Notes: a model not told the origin generated them from the sequence alone. A stretch of DNA of 64,000 bases from Pseudomonas migulae (GCF_024169315.1 NZ_JALJWR010000001.1:5258501-5322500), one strand, 5' to 3'; numbered from the stretch's first letter, positions 27,272-35,797 are shown. Numbers and translations: made by a program.

Positions 27272-27797
27272 TGAGAAAGCCCCCCTTACCATTACGGCAG
27301 TGGGGGCTTTTTTTGGTTTGCGCTTCATCCGAACTAACGACAATCCCCTGTAGGAGCGAGACCGGCTTGCCGGCGATGGTCGTGAACGTTAACGCGTAAA
27401 AACAGATGCCCCGCGGCGTCCTCGGGTTTTTCGCGAGCAGGCTCGCTCCTACAGTGGATTTGTGGCGTCTGTTGGGATTGCGTTCAGGCCAATATGTTTT
27501 GGATTCGGCTCTCGCCGGAGGAGGCCCCTGCAACACCTTCATCGCATCATCCACCACCGCCTTGCTCATCGCCGTCAAATAATGCGCGGCCCAGATGTGC
27601 CGATCGGTATCGCGATTGAAGGCAGCGTCTCGGGTCAGTTCCTTGGCGAGGAACAGGAAGTCAGAGGCCATGGCGAGTGCATCACCGAGGGGAACGTTTC
27701 GGGTGACGTGGAATAGCGGTTGGTTTGAGCAGTAGATGAAGGGGGTGAGGCCGATGGTTTTTAATTCTGAGAGGTCACAGGTATCTGTTTTGATCAT
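27150..27797 (-). CDS. DUF3077-like protein, copy B, with stop-loss C-terminal extension
   Basis: The first about 100 residues (MIKTDTCDLSELKTIGLTPF through HYLTAMSKAVVDDAMKVL) are nearly identical to copy A. Where copy A ends (AESEK, stop), the stop codon is lost here and the frame continues for about 114 more residues. It runs through a REP pair, the toxin terminator and 120 bases antisense to the toxin gene, ending at 27,150. That tail has no family features and is probably not functional. I chose the ATG at 27797, since GGAG is 7 bases upstream as in copy A; an ATG two codons earlier is too close to it. Confidence 0.6.
   Translation of the reverse strand: MIKTDTCDLSELKTIGLTPFIYCSNQPLFHVTRNVPLGDALAMASDFLFLAKELTRDAAFNRDTDRHIWAAHYLTAMSKAVVDDAMKVLQGPPPARAESKTYWPERNPNRRHKSTVGASLLAKNPRTPRGICFYALTFTTIAGKPVSLLQGIVVSSDEAQTKKSPHCRNGKGGFLIRPDAPPRHKPLHPVVLRPRRSIPGSLFRRLGKQSACHRL
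27276..27314. terminator. Terminator after the toxin gene
   Basis: AAAGCCCCCC and GGGGGCTTTTTTT form the stem around TTACCATTACGGCAGT. It is followed by seven T and is nearly symmetric. Confidence 0.85.
27348..27454. repeat. REP pair, TGTAGGAGCGAG type (left unit altered)
   Basis: CTGTAGGAGCGAG at the left faces GCTCGCTCCTACAG at the right. The left unit carries an inserted or changed segment (ACCGGCTTGCCGGCGATGG) that makes it differ from its partner. Confidence 0.8.
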
Positions 27798-27925
27798 GGT
27801 CATTCTCCAGCGTCAGAGGAGCCGCCACGTTCGTTCCAAGCGAATGGGTGGCGACTGTGCGCAGGTTGGAAACCGGGGACCACAAAACCGGCACGCCCGA
27901 AGGCGTCCCACGCACAGCTGCCATA
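27798..27925 (-). ncRNA. Candidate structured 5' leader RNA of the DUF3077-like gene, copy B
   Basis: The same helices as in copy A. P1 pairs 27,911-27,918 with 27,854-27,861, with the outermost pair a G-U wobble instead of G-C. P2 is 27,902-27,906/27,893-27,897 with the C(UUCG)G loop; here the second pair from the loop is C-G where copy A has U-A, a two-sided change that keeps pairing. P4 is 27,848-27,852/27,824-27,828 plus 27,841-27,844/27,830-27,833. Covariation in two copies is suggestive, not proof. Confidence 0.5.
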
Positions 27926-27985
27926 ACGCTGATTCCCAGTCGTAAAACTCTGGAATCGTTGTAGAGGTACTGTTGCGCTGTAATC

Positions 27986-28030
27986 CGACGGGTTTCCAAG
28001 CCCGATCGCTGAATATTCAGCGACGACCCG
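27986..28030. promoter_or_regulatory. Palindromic upstream element, copy B
   Basis: The CGGGTTTCCAAGCCCG hairpin is followed by TCGCTGAATATTCAGCGA (28,006-28,023), a perfect 18-base palindrome. It matches copy A except for the centre base, which restores perfect symmetry here. Confidence 0.5.
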
Positions 28031-28033
28031 AGA

Positions 28034-28120
28034 CTATCCCGCCAAAGAAAAGCGCAACAAGGCATCAAAGTGCCCAAAAAACACGATTCGGAGTTTGCCT
28101 ACAAGGTCTTCGGACGTCAT
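28034..28120 (-). other. Conserved 28-codon open frame upstream of DUF3077-like copy B
   Basis: The counterpart of the copy A frame, starting MTSEDLVGKLRIVFFGHFDA. It is near-identical at DNA level to the copy A region. Coding capacity is doubtful, as no ribosome binding site is visible. Confidence 0.3.
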
Positions 28121-28154
28121 CCGATATTGCGTCGTCTGAAACAAACAAAAACCA

Positions 28155-28446
28155 AACGCTGTGAGTATTTTTCCGAGTCGAAGTCATGGGCGCGGAAAAT
28201 TCCCACAAGTATCGATTGGTATTGACGACTCGAAATTTTCATTGAGACAAGTGTCCACGTTTTATGGAATGTGGACACTTGGGGTTTCCAGCATCGTAGA
28301 ACGTCAATACATTTTACGTTCGTTAAAAATGGTCAGTCTGCACGCCATAAAACCTGCCTAGCCATTAATACTTCATGTCTGTACGAACCTTTTTTGGAGC
28401 TTCCTTTGGCTGGAGGACACCTTATTTTCAACGTTTACGCGGTCCA
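28155..28446. other. A+T-rich gene-free stretch with inverted repeats
   Basis: About 290 bases clearly richer in A and T than the neighbours and without a supportable gene. It has an 11-base inverted repeat (CAAGTGTCCAC at 28,248-28,258 and GTGGACACTTG at 28,271-28,281, 12-base spacer) and a 7-base one (TTTTCCG at 28,169 and CGGAAAA at 28,193). It starts exactly where the homology to copy A upstream DNA ends, so it may mark a junction of acquired DNA. Confidence 0.45.
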
Positions 28447-28563
28447 CTGTAGGAGCCAGCTTGTCTGCGGGCGGCGTTCCGACGATGGACTCAAGTGCGC
28501 CGCGGTGAACCAGTCCGTACGTGTAATCGTTAACGACCATCGCCAGCAAGCTGGCTCCTACAG
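28447..28563. repeat. REP pair, TGTAGGAGCCAGC type
   Basis: CTGTAGGAGCCAGCTTG faces CAAGCTGGCTCCTACAG with about 80 bases between, a longer spacer than the other pairs in the window. Confidence 0.85.
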
Positions 28564-28598
28564 GTTCTGTGTTTCCCGGTAATCCGTGAAGCACCATG

Positions 28599-28638
28599 AA
28601 AAAGCCCCCGCTACCGTAAGGCAGCGGGGGCTTTTTTG
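28599..28638. terminator. Bidirectional terminator downstream of acvB
   Basis: AAAAAGCCCCCGCT and AGCGGGGGCTTTTTT form a near-symmetric stem (28,604-28,631). The A run and T run make it work in both directions; on the minus strand it ends the mprF-acvB operon. Confidence 0.9.
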
Positions 28639-28653
28639 TGGGCGGGGATCAGA

Positions 28654-29949
28654 TCACTCCTGAGCCGCCGTCTCCTTCGCCTGACGCTTCTCGATCACAT
28701 CCACCAACCGTTGCGCCAGTTTTGGGTAGTTCTCGTCGAAGTGGTGGCCGCCGGGCAGTTTGATGGCTTCGCCCACGGCGGTCTTGTCGGTGCAGCCGCT
28801 TTCGTCGATTTCTTCTTCACCGAAGATGCACACCACTTTTTCCGGTGGCAGCTTGGCCATCTCCGGGCCGGTGGCGGCTTCTTTGCCGGCGTTGCCGAGC
28901 CAGCCTTCGACTTCGATTTCGAAGCTGCCGGTGCGGGCGAAGGCCAGCAGGATGATTGCGTCGACGCGCTGCTGTTCCGAGGCTTCAAGGCGGTTGTAGA
29001 TCGCCGGCAACACATCAGCACCGAACGAGTAGCCGGTCAGGATGAAGCGCTTGGTGCCCCATTTCTGCCGGTAGTGCTGCATCAGTTCGGCGAGGTCCAG
29101 GGCGCTTTGTTCCGGGCTCTTGTGCTGCCAGTAGTAGCGCAGGGTGTCGATGCCGACCACCGGGTAGCCGATCTTGGCCATCTCGCCGGCCACGTCGCGG
29201 TCGAGGTCGCGCCAGCCGCCGTCGCCGGAGAGGAACAGGGTGACGGTGTCCTTGGCCTGTCCGGCCGGGACTTCAACCACTGGAATTTGCAAGCCGCCAG
29301 CGGCTTTGTCGCCACCGACGAGGAGCTTGCGCAGTTCGTTGTTCAGTACTTGCGGCAGGTTGATGTCGTAGTCGCTGATGCTGGTTTCGGCGTTGGGTTG
29401 GTCGCGCACGAAACCGGCGCTGGTGTCGTCCGGGTTGTCGTTCCACGCCACCAGCCAGTGACCGTGAGCGGCGCTTTTCGGCAGCAGGTGGGTGCAGCCG
29501 GGTTTTTCCAGGGCCAGGTCCACCGAAACGGCCTGGGCCTTTTCGTCCTTCTGCTCGGACAACCAGCGCCACGCCAGCACAGCGCCAGGGCCGATGCCGC
29601 TGACCAGGGTCGCCGGGCCTTTGAGTTCTCTCAGGCCCGCTTGCAGGGCGCGACTTTGCAGCAGGCATTCCTTGGGCAGGATCACCTGAACGATCTGCGC
29701 CGAGCCGCTGCGGCTCAGGGTCATCAATTGTTTGTCGCTGAGTTTCTGGTCTTCATTGACCGCCACCAGCACCTGGGCGCGTGGCGTGTTGCCGGGGATG
29801 ACGCGGGTCATCGCGGCACCGTCGGCAGGAGTCAGCCGTTCGAGGGTCGGTTCTGGCGCCGGACGTTTGAGGTACCAGTAACCGCCACCGAGAATCAGGG
29901 CCAGCACTACCAGTGTGGCCAGTACGTACCGCAAGGAGCGTTGAATCAT
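28654..29949 (-). CDS. acvB: AcvB/VirJ-like serine hydrolase, probable aminoacyl-phosphatidylglycerol hydrolase
   Basis: A 431-residue exported alpha/beta hydrolase. The N-terminus has a signal/anchor segment (LRYVLATLVVLALILGGGYW, about 6-25). The nucleophile elbow GYSFGAD lies in FILTGYSFGADVLPAIYNRL (about 311-330), and an acid and His follow (GGHHFDENYP near 405). P. aeruginosa PA0919, in the same position after the MprF homologue PA0920, hydrolyses alanyl-phosphatidylglycerol. The start overlaps the mprF stop by one base, so synthesis and breakdown enzymes are co-translated. Confidence 0.85.
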   Translation of the reverse strand: MIQRSLRYVLATLVVLALILGGGYWYLKRPAPEPTLERLTPADGAAMTRVIPGNTPRAQVLVAVNEDQKLSDKQLMTLSRSGSAQIVQVILPKECLLQSRALQAGLRELKGPATLVSGIGPGAVLAWRWLSEQKDEKAQAVSVDLALEKPGCTHLLPKSAAHGHWLVAWNDNPDDTSAGFVRDQPNAETSISDYDINLPQVLNNELRKLLVGGDKAAGGLQIPVVEVPAGQAKDTVTLFLSGDGGWRDLDRDVAGEMAKIGYPVVGIDTLRYYWQHKSPEQSALDLAELMQHYRQKWGTKRFILTGYSFGADVLPAIYNRLEASEQQRVDAIILLAFARTGSFEIEVEGWLGNAGKEAATGPEMAKLPPEKVVCIFGEEEIDESGCTDKTAVGEAIKLPGGHHFDENYPKLAQRLVDVIEKRQAKETAAQE

Positions 29950-32591
29950 CAGCGTTTCACCAATCCAGTCAAGCCGCCCGCAATCAGGGCAGCAGTGTCG
30001 GCCAGGGCAACCAGCGGATCAAGTCCGGCGGGCACGGCCATATAACGGGGTTCCCAGTCAGGCTGGAACTTGTCTTTGAAGCGGCGCAAACCTTGGAAGT
30101 TGTACAGCTGCTCACCACGGCGGAATACCATCGAGCCCAGGCGCTGGGTCAGCGGCGCGCCACGACGGGGTTGCAACCCCGACAGCGGCACCATGCCCAG
30201 GCTGAAACGCGCGTATCCATGATTTTTATAATGTTGAATCAGGCCGACCATCATGAACTCCATGGTCAGCTTGGGCGCATCCGGGTGTGCGCGCATCAGG
30301 TCGAGGCTGGCCAGGTCATGGCCGTAAGTCTCGAGCAAATTGGCGAAGGCTACCGGGCGCCCTTCGAAACGAATCACCGCGACGCGAAAATGCTTGAGGT
30401 AATCATCGCTGAAACGGCCTAGGGAGAAGCCTTTCTCGCGCACGTTCTTGCCGGTCAGCCAGGCATCGGAAATCACCTTGAGCTCATCCATCGGCGCGTG
30501 TCCCGGCTCATGGATCTCCAGCGACAGGCCATCGCGGGTGCCACGGTTCCAGGTGTAGCGCAGGTCTTTCATCTCTTTGCCCTTGGCTTCGAGATCAAAG
30601 CGCTGCAGATCGACCCGGGCCTCTTCGCCGAGCTTGATCGCGGTCAGGCCGATGTCCATGTAGTACGGCAGGTTTTCCGCGCGGACTTGATAGAACACAG
30701 GCCGGGCGTGATGGATGTCACAGAGGTCGCGGAACTGCCAGATCATTTCCGCCCGTTGCTGGGTCGGGCCGATCGGGTCGTACAGGGCCACGAGGCTGCG
30801 CCCACGGCGGGCGTACATCAGGAACGCCTCGTCGTTAGGGTGAAACAGCAGCGCCTTGTCACCGGTCAGGGCCAGGCCGCCATCCGGTTGTGCAGAGGCC
30901 ATCAGGATTTTTACCGCGCGGTCCAGCTCATCCGGCGTCGGCAGGTGGATCACCGGGCGCGCAGTGCGCAGCAGCCAGGTCAGGGACACCACCACCAGCA
31001 GCACGGCGGCGCCCAGCAGCGAGCGCAAGCCACGCGGGGCATCGGCGTCGAGGGTGAACTGCCACCAGAGTTGATGGCTGTACGGAACGTCCTGATAAGC
31101 GAACAGCAGCAGCCAGATCGATGCGCCGAGCACGCACAGGCTCGACACCAGATACAGCGGCGAAAACGGCAGTTCGGTCAATCGGCTCGGGCGATAGAAC
31201 GAGCGCCGGAAAACCCCCAGCAGGCTTGCGGTCAAAGTCATCAGGCAGGCTTCTTCCCAGTCGAAGCCCTTGAGCAGCGAGAGCACCGCGCCCACCAGCA
31301 ACAGAATGGTGGTCAGCATCCACGCAGCCGACAGGCGTCGGCGCAGGCCTTGAGCCAGCAGCAGGCAAAGCACGCCGACCAGGCTGGCGCCGAAGTGCGA
31401 AGCGTCGACCAGCCGATGAGGGATCAGAAAGCCGATGTGTTCCAGGCGCGTATCGATTTCCGGGGTCACGCCGGAGAACAGCAACACCACGCCGGACAGG
31501 AACACCAGCACCGCCAGAATCGGCGCCGCCAGACCGGACGCTGCGCGCAAAGACTGACGCGTCTGAAACAGGCGCTGGCCTTCATTGATCAGCAGTAGCA
31601 GACAGGCCACCAGCAGCGGCAGCACCACATAGATCAGGCGATAGAGGAGCAGGGCAGCCGCCAGCGGTGCGGCGCCCAATTTGTCGGCGAAGGCGGCCAG
31701 CAGAATTGCTTCGAACACCCCGACACCGCCGGGAACATGGCTGAGCACGCCGGCGGCCAGCGCCAGCAGGTATACCAGCAGGAATGCACCGAAGGGCGGC
31801 GCTTCCGGCAGCAACAGATAAAGCACGGTCGCGGCGGCGGCGACGTCCAGGGCGGTAATGATCAGTTGCAGGAACGTCAGGCGGCGGCCCGGAAGGCGCA
31901 AGGTGCGACGACCGACCTTGACCAGCAGGTTGTCCGCATAAGGCTGTTCCTGCAGGCGACGACGATAGATGCCGACCGCCAGCACGGTAAACAGCAGCAG
32001 CACGGCGGCAGCGATCGCACCCAGCAACATCTCGGAGAGACCTAGGGCAGCGGAAGCGGCCGGCAGGTTGCTCAGTGTGGCAAGGGCGGCCAGCGGGGGC
32101 AGGGCGCAGCCGAGCGAAAGACTGGCGAACAGCGTCATGTGAGCGACTTCGGAAGCCCCCAGACCATGACGTGCATATAAACGATAGCGAACCGAGCCCC
32201 CCGAGAGCATCGACAGACCGATGGCATTGCCGATGGCAAATGCGGTGAACCCGCCCAGGGCGAGGATTCGCGGTGCCAGCGTTACCCCGGCATAGCGACT
32301 GGCCGACCATTCATAGCCGAGCAATATGATGAAGCCGACGACAGTCGCCGCCAGGGCGCCCAGCAGTGCCGGTTTCGGTACTTCAAGAATCGAATCGTGC
32401 AGAGCGTACAGATCGAGTTCGCTCAACAAATGGCGACAGGCAATCAGCGCGATCGCGAACAACAGCAGGGTGACCGCCAGACCGATGGGCTGGCGATACT
32501 TGCTGACCTGATCAAGCAAGCGCAAACGCTCGGGCTTGATGGGTTGTGTCGCTGTGACGGTGTCTTGTGGATCAGACGAGTTGGCGCGCAT
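29949..32591 (-). CDS. mprF: MprF-like phosphatidylglycerol aminoacyltransferase/flippase
   Basis: An 880-residue membrane enzyme that transfers an amino acid from aminoacyl-tRNA to phosphatidylglycerol and moves the product to the outer leaflet, lowering the membrane negative charge. About 14 membrane helices fill residues 30-540; the cytoplasmic GNAT-like synthase domain (about 555-880) ends in the family pattern (FSLGMVPLSGLQPRRG). The P. aeruginosa homologue uses alanine, so alanyl-phosphatidylglycerol is the likely product. I chose the ATG at 32591, preceded by AGAGGTG; a TTG one codon earlier is too close to it. It forms an operon with acvB. Confidence 0.92.
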   Translation of the reverse strand: MRANSSDPQDTVTATQPIKPERLRLLDQVSKYRQPIGLAVTLLLFAIALIACRHLLSELDLYALHDSILEVPKPALLGALAATVVGFIILLGYEWSASRYAGVTLAPRILALGGFTAFAIGNAIGLSMLSGGSVRYRLYARHGLGASEVAHMTLFASLSLGCALPPLAALATLSNLPAASAALGLSEMLLGAIAAAVLLLFTVLAVGIYRRRLQEQPYADNLLVKVGRRTLRLPGRRLTFLQLIITALDVAAAATVLYLLLPEAPPFGAFLLVYLLALAAGVLSHVPGGVGVFEAILLAAFADKLGAAPLAAALLLYRLIYVVLPLLVACLLLLINEGQRLFQTRQSLRAASGLAAPILAVLVFLSGVVLLFSGVTPEIDTRLEHIGFLIPHRLVDASHFGASLVGVLCLLLAQGLRRRLSAAWMLTTILLLVGAVLSLLKGFDWEEACLMTLTASLLGVFRRSFYRPSRLTELPFSPLYLVSSLCVLGASIWLLLFAYQDVPYSHQLWWQFTLDADAPRGLRSLLGAAVLLVVVSLTWLLRTARPVIHLPTPDELDRAVKILMASAQPDGGLALTGDKALLFHPNDEAFLMYARRGRSLVALYDPIGPTQQRAEMIWQFRDLCDIHHARPVFYQVRAENLPYYMDIGLTAIKLGEEARVDLQRFDLEAKGKEMKDLRYTWNRGTRDGLSLEIHEPGHAPMDELKVISDAWLTGKNVREKGFSLGRFSDDYLKHFRVAVIRFEGRPVAFANLLETYGHDLASLDLMRAHPDAPKLTMEFMMVGLIQHYKNHGYARFSLGMVPLSGLQPRRGAPLTQRLGSMVFRRGEQLYNFQGLRRFKDKFQPDWEPRYMAVPAGLDPLVALADTAALIAGGLTGLVKR

Positions 32592-32831
32592 CAATCACCT
32601 CTTGGATTGTGCGCGACAGGATGGGGGTATCCAGCCAAGTTACCAATCCCTGTAGAAAAAAATAATCACAAATATTAACGCCTCTCGCCGATTGTCGGCG
32701 ATGGCAGGTCATCCGTCGTTGAGGGTTCTGTCTGTGATCCAGCATAGTCTGGTCTCAGAGTTTCAGTGATCCCGAACGCTTCCCCACAGAGTGACAGGTC
32801 ATTGTTGCGAAAGGACTTTTTCAACAGATAC
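32592..32831. other. Intergenic region upstream of mprF
   Basis: About 240 bases between the mprF start and the terminator of the first tRNA. It should hold the mprF promoter; I see no convincing operator or other structure. Confidence 0.5.
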
Positions 32832-32863
32832 AAAAAAGGCCACTCTTTCGAGTAGCCTTTTTT
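32832..32863 (-). terminator. Terminator of the first initiator tRNA gene
   Basis: On the minus strand GGCTACTC-GAAA-GAGTGGCC is followed by TTTTTT. An identical copy follows the second tRNA gene (33,225-33,256). Confidence 0.9.
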
Positions 32864-32869
32864 GATGTT

Positions 32870-32946
<77 letters not shown>

Positions 32947-33096
32947 TCTGTGTGGCGGCATTCTATAGAGATACGCCTGTGTGTCAACCGTTAATCCGGA
33001 ACCGGGTCAAATAAGCGTGAATAAGCGGCGAACGGTCGCAGGGGAGCGCTAAGTTTCGGAAACAGAACGATTTCTCGATTTTGGTAAAAACAGTCA

Positions 33097-33200
33097 CCTG
33101 TAGGGGCGAGCTTGCTCGCTAAAAGCTCAAGGCCACCACGGGGCATCTGGTTTTACGCGTTATCGTTCACGACTATCGCGAGCGAGCTCGCTCCTACAGG
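33097..33200. repeat. REP pair between the two tRNA genes
   Basis: CCTGTAGGGGCGAGCTTGCT at the left faces GCGAGCTCGCTCCTACAGG at the right with about 65 bases between. The left unit has GGGGC instead of GGAGC. Confidence 0.85.
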
Positions 33201-33224
33201 TAATGATGGTTTCTTCACGCGCAC

Positions 33225-33256
33225 AAAAAAGGCCACTCTTTCGAGTAGCCTTTTTT
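33225..33256 (-). terminator. Terminator of the second initiator tRNA gene
   Basis: An exact copy of the hairpin and T run described at 32,832-32,863. Confidence 0.9.
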
Positions 33257-33262
33257 GATGTT

Positions 33263-33339
<77 letters not shown>

Positions 33340-33640
33340 TCTGTGTGTCGGCATTCTACAGAGGATCGCAGGGCTGTCAACCTTCAATCTGGATAAAACC
33401 TGTTCTGGTTCAATCGCTTAGCTTGAAAACACGACGGTGTAATCGGCTGCGAGTCAGGCGTGGCAAGGCTTGCAGCTCTATCGCGGGTGGTCGTTCGATT
33501 GAGAAAATAAATTCATCCGCGACTTTTCCTACTGGCGGGAAAGAACATTCAGACTACTGGTGCTATATACAGGTGTCAGTGAGATACTGCTGATCCGGCC
33601 TGCCATGTCTCCTTTTCTACGCCATGAACACCGCTTTCAT
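33340..33640. promoter_or_regulatory. tRNA/dinB divergent control region
   Basis: About 300 bases without a gene. It must contain the promoter of the second fMet tRNA (minus strand) and of dinB (plus strand). The only distinct site is the LexA box at 33,557-33,572. Confidence 0.5.
33557..33572 (+). promoter_or_regulatory. LexA box of dinB
   Basis: CTG-N10-CAG with TATATA in the half adjoining CAG, close to the consensus. It is 68 bases before the dinB ATG, consistent with SOS control of polymerase IV. Confidence 0.85.
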
Positions 33641-34702
33641 ATGACTCAGCGAAAAATCATCCACGTCGATTGTGACTGCTTCTACGCCGCCATCGAGATG
33701 CGTGACGACCCGCGCCTGGCCGGAAAACCTCTGGCGGTGGGCGGGTCGGCGGATCGGCGCGGGGTGATTGCCACCTGCAACTATGAAGCGCGGGCGTATG
33801 GCGTGCGTTCGGCGATGTCTTCCGGGCACGCCTTGAAGTTGTGCCCGGACCTGACCATCGTCAAGCCGCGCATGGACGCCTATCGCGAAGCCTCGAAGGA
33901 AATTCATACGATCTTTCGCGATTACACCGACCTGATCGAACCGCTCTCCCTCGATGAGGCCTACCTGGATGTGTCGGACAGCGCGCAGTTCGGCGGCAGC
34001 GCCACGCGGATTGCCCAGGACATTCGCCGGCGGGTGTCCAATCAGTTGCATATCACGGTCTCGGCCGGCGTGGCGCCGAACAAGTTTCTGGCCAAGATTG
34101 CCAGCGACTGGAAGAAACCCAATGGGTTGTTCGTCATTACACCGGACCAGGTCGAGGACTTTGTCAGTGGTTTGCCCGTGAGCAAGCTGCACGGCGTGGG
34201 CAAAGTGACCGCCGACAAACTGGGCCGGCTCGGCATCGTCGATTGCTCGCATTTGCGCGAATGGGACAAGTTGGCGCTGGTGCGTGAATTCGGCAGCTTT
34301 GGCGAACGACTGTGGAGTCTGGCCCGTGGGATCGATGACCGGTTGGTGCACAACGACAGTCGACGGCAATCGATCAGTGTCGAGAACACCTATGACGTGG
34401 ACCTGCCGGATCTGGTGAGCTGCCTGGATAAATTACCGGAGTTGCTGGAAACCCTGGCAGGCCGGATGGCGCGAATCGACGACAGTTATCGGCCGGGCAA
34501 ACCGTTCGTCAAAGTGAAATTCCATGACTTTACCCAGACGACGCTGGAACAGGCCGGGGCAGGGCGGGATCTGGGGAGTTATCAGTTGTTGCTGACCCAG
34601 GCGTTCAATCGCGGTGGCAAGCCGGTGCGGTTGTTGGGGATTGGGGTCAGGCTGGAGGATTTGCGCGGCGGGTTTGAGCAGATGGAGTTGTTTGAGCGGT
34701 AG
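33641..34702 (+). CDS. dinB: DNA polymerase IV
   Basis: A 353-residue Y-family polymerase that copies past damaged bases with low fidelity. The catalytic acidic residues sit in HVDCDCFYAAIEMRD (about 8-22) and in LSLDEAYLDV (about 103-112). The helix-hairpin-helix region LHGVGKVTADKLGRLGI follows. The little-finger domain ends in the beta-clamp binding segment QMELF near the C-terminus. I chose the ATG at 33641, which gives the usual length; the longer frame overlaps the LexA box. Confidence 0.96.
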   Translation: MTQRKIIHVDCDCFYAAIEMRDDPRLAGKPLAVGGSADRRGVIATCNYEARAYGVRSAMSSGHALKLCPDLTIVKPRMDAYREASKEIHTIFRDYTDLIEPLSLDEAYLDVSDSAQFGGSATRIAQDIRRRVSNQLHITVSAGVAPNKFLAKIASDWKKPNGLFVITPDQVEDFVSGLPVSKLHGVGKVTADKLGRLGIVDCSHLREWDKLALVREFGSFGERLWSLARGIDDRLVHNDSRRQSISVENTYDVDLPDLVSCLDKLPELLETLAGRMARIDDSYRPGKPFVKVKFHDFTQTTLEQAGAGRDLGSYQLLLTQAFNRGGKPVRLLGIGVRLEDLRGGFEQMELFER

Positions 34703-34737
34703 GGGCAGAGTTTTGATGCCGTTGTGACTGTCAGGCC

Positions 34738-34834
34738 GCCATCGCGGGCAAGCTCGCTCCCACAGGGATTTGAAGGGATCACAAATAATGTGTTCACAGC
34801 AGATACCTGTGGGAGCGGGCTTGCCCGCGATGCT
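34738..34834. repeat. REP pair, GCGGGCAAGC type
   Basis: GCCATCGCGGGCAAGCTCGC at the left faces GCGGGCTTGCCCGCGATGC at the right with about 40 bases between. It lies between the convergent dinB and lipoprotein genes. Confidence 0.85.
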
Positions 34835-34843
34835 TTTCAGGCT

Positions 34844-35797
34844 TTAATTCGGTCCGGGATCCGCCACCAGTCGCCCGGCATCCTTGGTCAATGACTTGAG
34901 GAATTCGGTCTGCAGCTCTGGATCGTTGCGGGTCAGCTCGATCAGGCTCTGTTCCAGCTCGCTGGCTTCTTCTTCCAGACCCAGTTCCGACAGACGTTTG
35001 ACCCGGTGCACCCACTGGCTCACTTCGTCGTCTTCAAGATCGTCGTAAATCAGCCCGTGGGCTTCGAGCAGTTTGCCGCGCAACGAGCTGCTGACCGCCA
35101 GGGTCGAGTCGGTGTGCACATCGTCCTGACCATCTTCGACCTTGATCAGCAGCCGGCTCAGGTGATTGATGTCATGTTCGGCGAACGGGCTATCGAGCAG
35201 GTTCAGGCGCAACACGCCGTTCTTGTCGGTGCTCAGCTCGAACGTTTCCTTGCCGGCCTTGACCTCAACCGGGCGCTCACTCCACGGCAGGCTCGAGTAT
35301 TCCGTGCGTTTGTCGAGCTGGACTTCGTCGATACCCGCGAGGTTCTGCTGTGCACGACCGTGAGACGGCGCGTTCATGAACGGGTTGAGCCCGGCGAAAC
35401 CGTAACTGAACCAGTCCTTGGTCACGCTATCCGGCAAGTTGCCGAGGGCGAACACGTTGACCACGTTCGCGCCGACACCGGCCACCACGGCCACCGCGCC
35501 CAGCGGGATCTCGTAGATCTCCCGCCAGGGTTGGTAAGGCGTGTAGCGATCGTAATGCCGCGTGACTTCGAATTCGGTGACTTCGAAGGTCTTCTGCTCG
35601 TGGATTTTCACCCGACGTTGCGGCAGCTCAAGCACCTTGGGCTCACCGACATCGATCTGCAGGCTGTGATCGAGCAGTTTGCGCTCGACACGTTCCTCGT
35701 GCTCGCTGCGTTGCGACATGTGATTGGCACAGCCGCTGACCAGCAGGGTGCCGCACAGGGCGGCACCACCGAGGCCTAAGGTGTTTCGCTTGAACAT
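34844..35797 (-). CDS. Lipoprotein of unknown function next to proS
   Basis: A 317-residue predicted lipoprotein. The signal peptide ends in the lipobox LVSGC (Cys23, in LGGAALCGTLLVSGCANHMS). A hydrophobic stretch (IPLGAVAVVAGVGANVVNVF, about 97-116) may be a membrane or buried segment. The last 80 residues are charged helices with Glu, Leu and Arg. A homologue of this kind sits next to proS in other Pseudomonas. No enzymatic motif is recognised. Confidence 0.7.
   Translation of the reverse strand: MFKRNTLGLGGAALCGTLLVSGCANHMSQRSEHEERVERKLLDHSLQIDVGEPKVLELPQRRVKIHEQKTFEVTEFEVTRHYDRYTPYQPWREIYEIPLGAVAVVAGVGANVVNVFALGNLPDSVTKDWFSYGFAGLNPFMNAPSHGRAQQNLAGIDEVQLDKRTEYSSLPWSERPVEVKAGKETFELSTDKNGVLRLNLLDSPFAEHDINHLSRLLIKVEDGQDDVHTDSTLAVSSSLRGKLLEAHGLIYDDLEDDEVSQWVHRVKRLSELGLEEEASELEQSLIELTRNDPELQTEFLKSLTKDAGRLVADPGPN

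Noticed and set aside
28636..30045. A 469-codon plus-strand frame opposite acvB
   Set aside because: Shadow frame; the minus-strand hydrolase has its GYSFG elbow and synteny with mprF.
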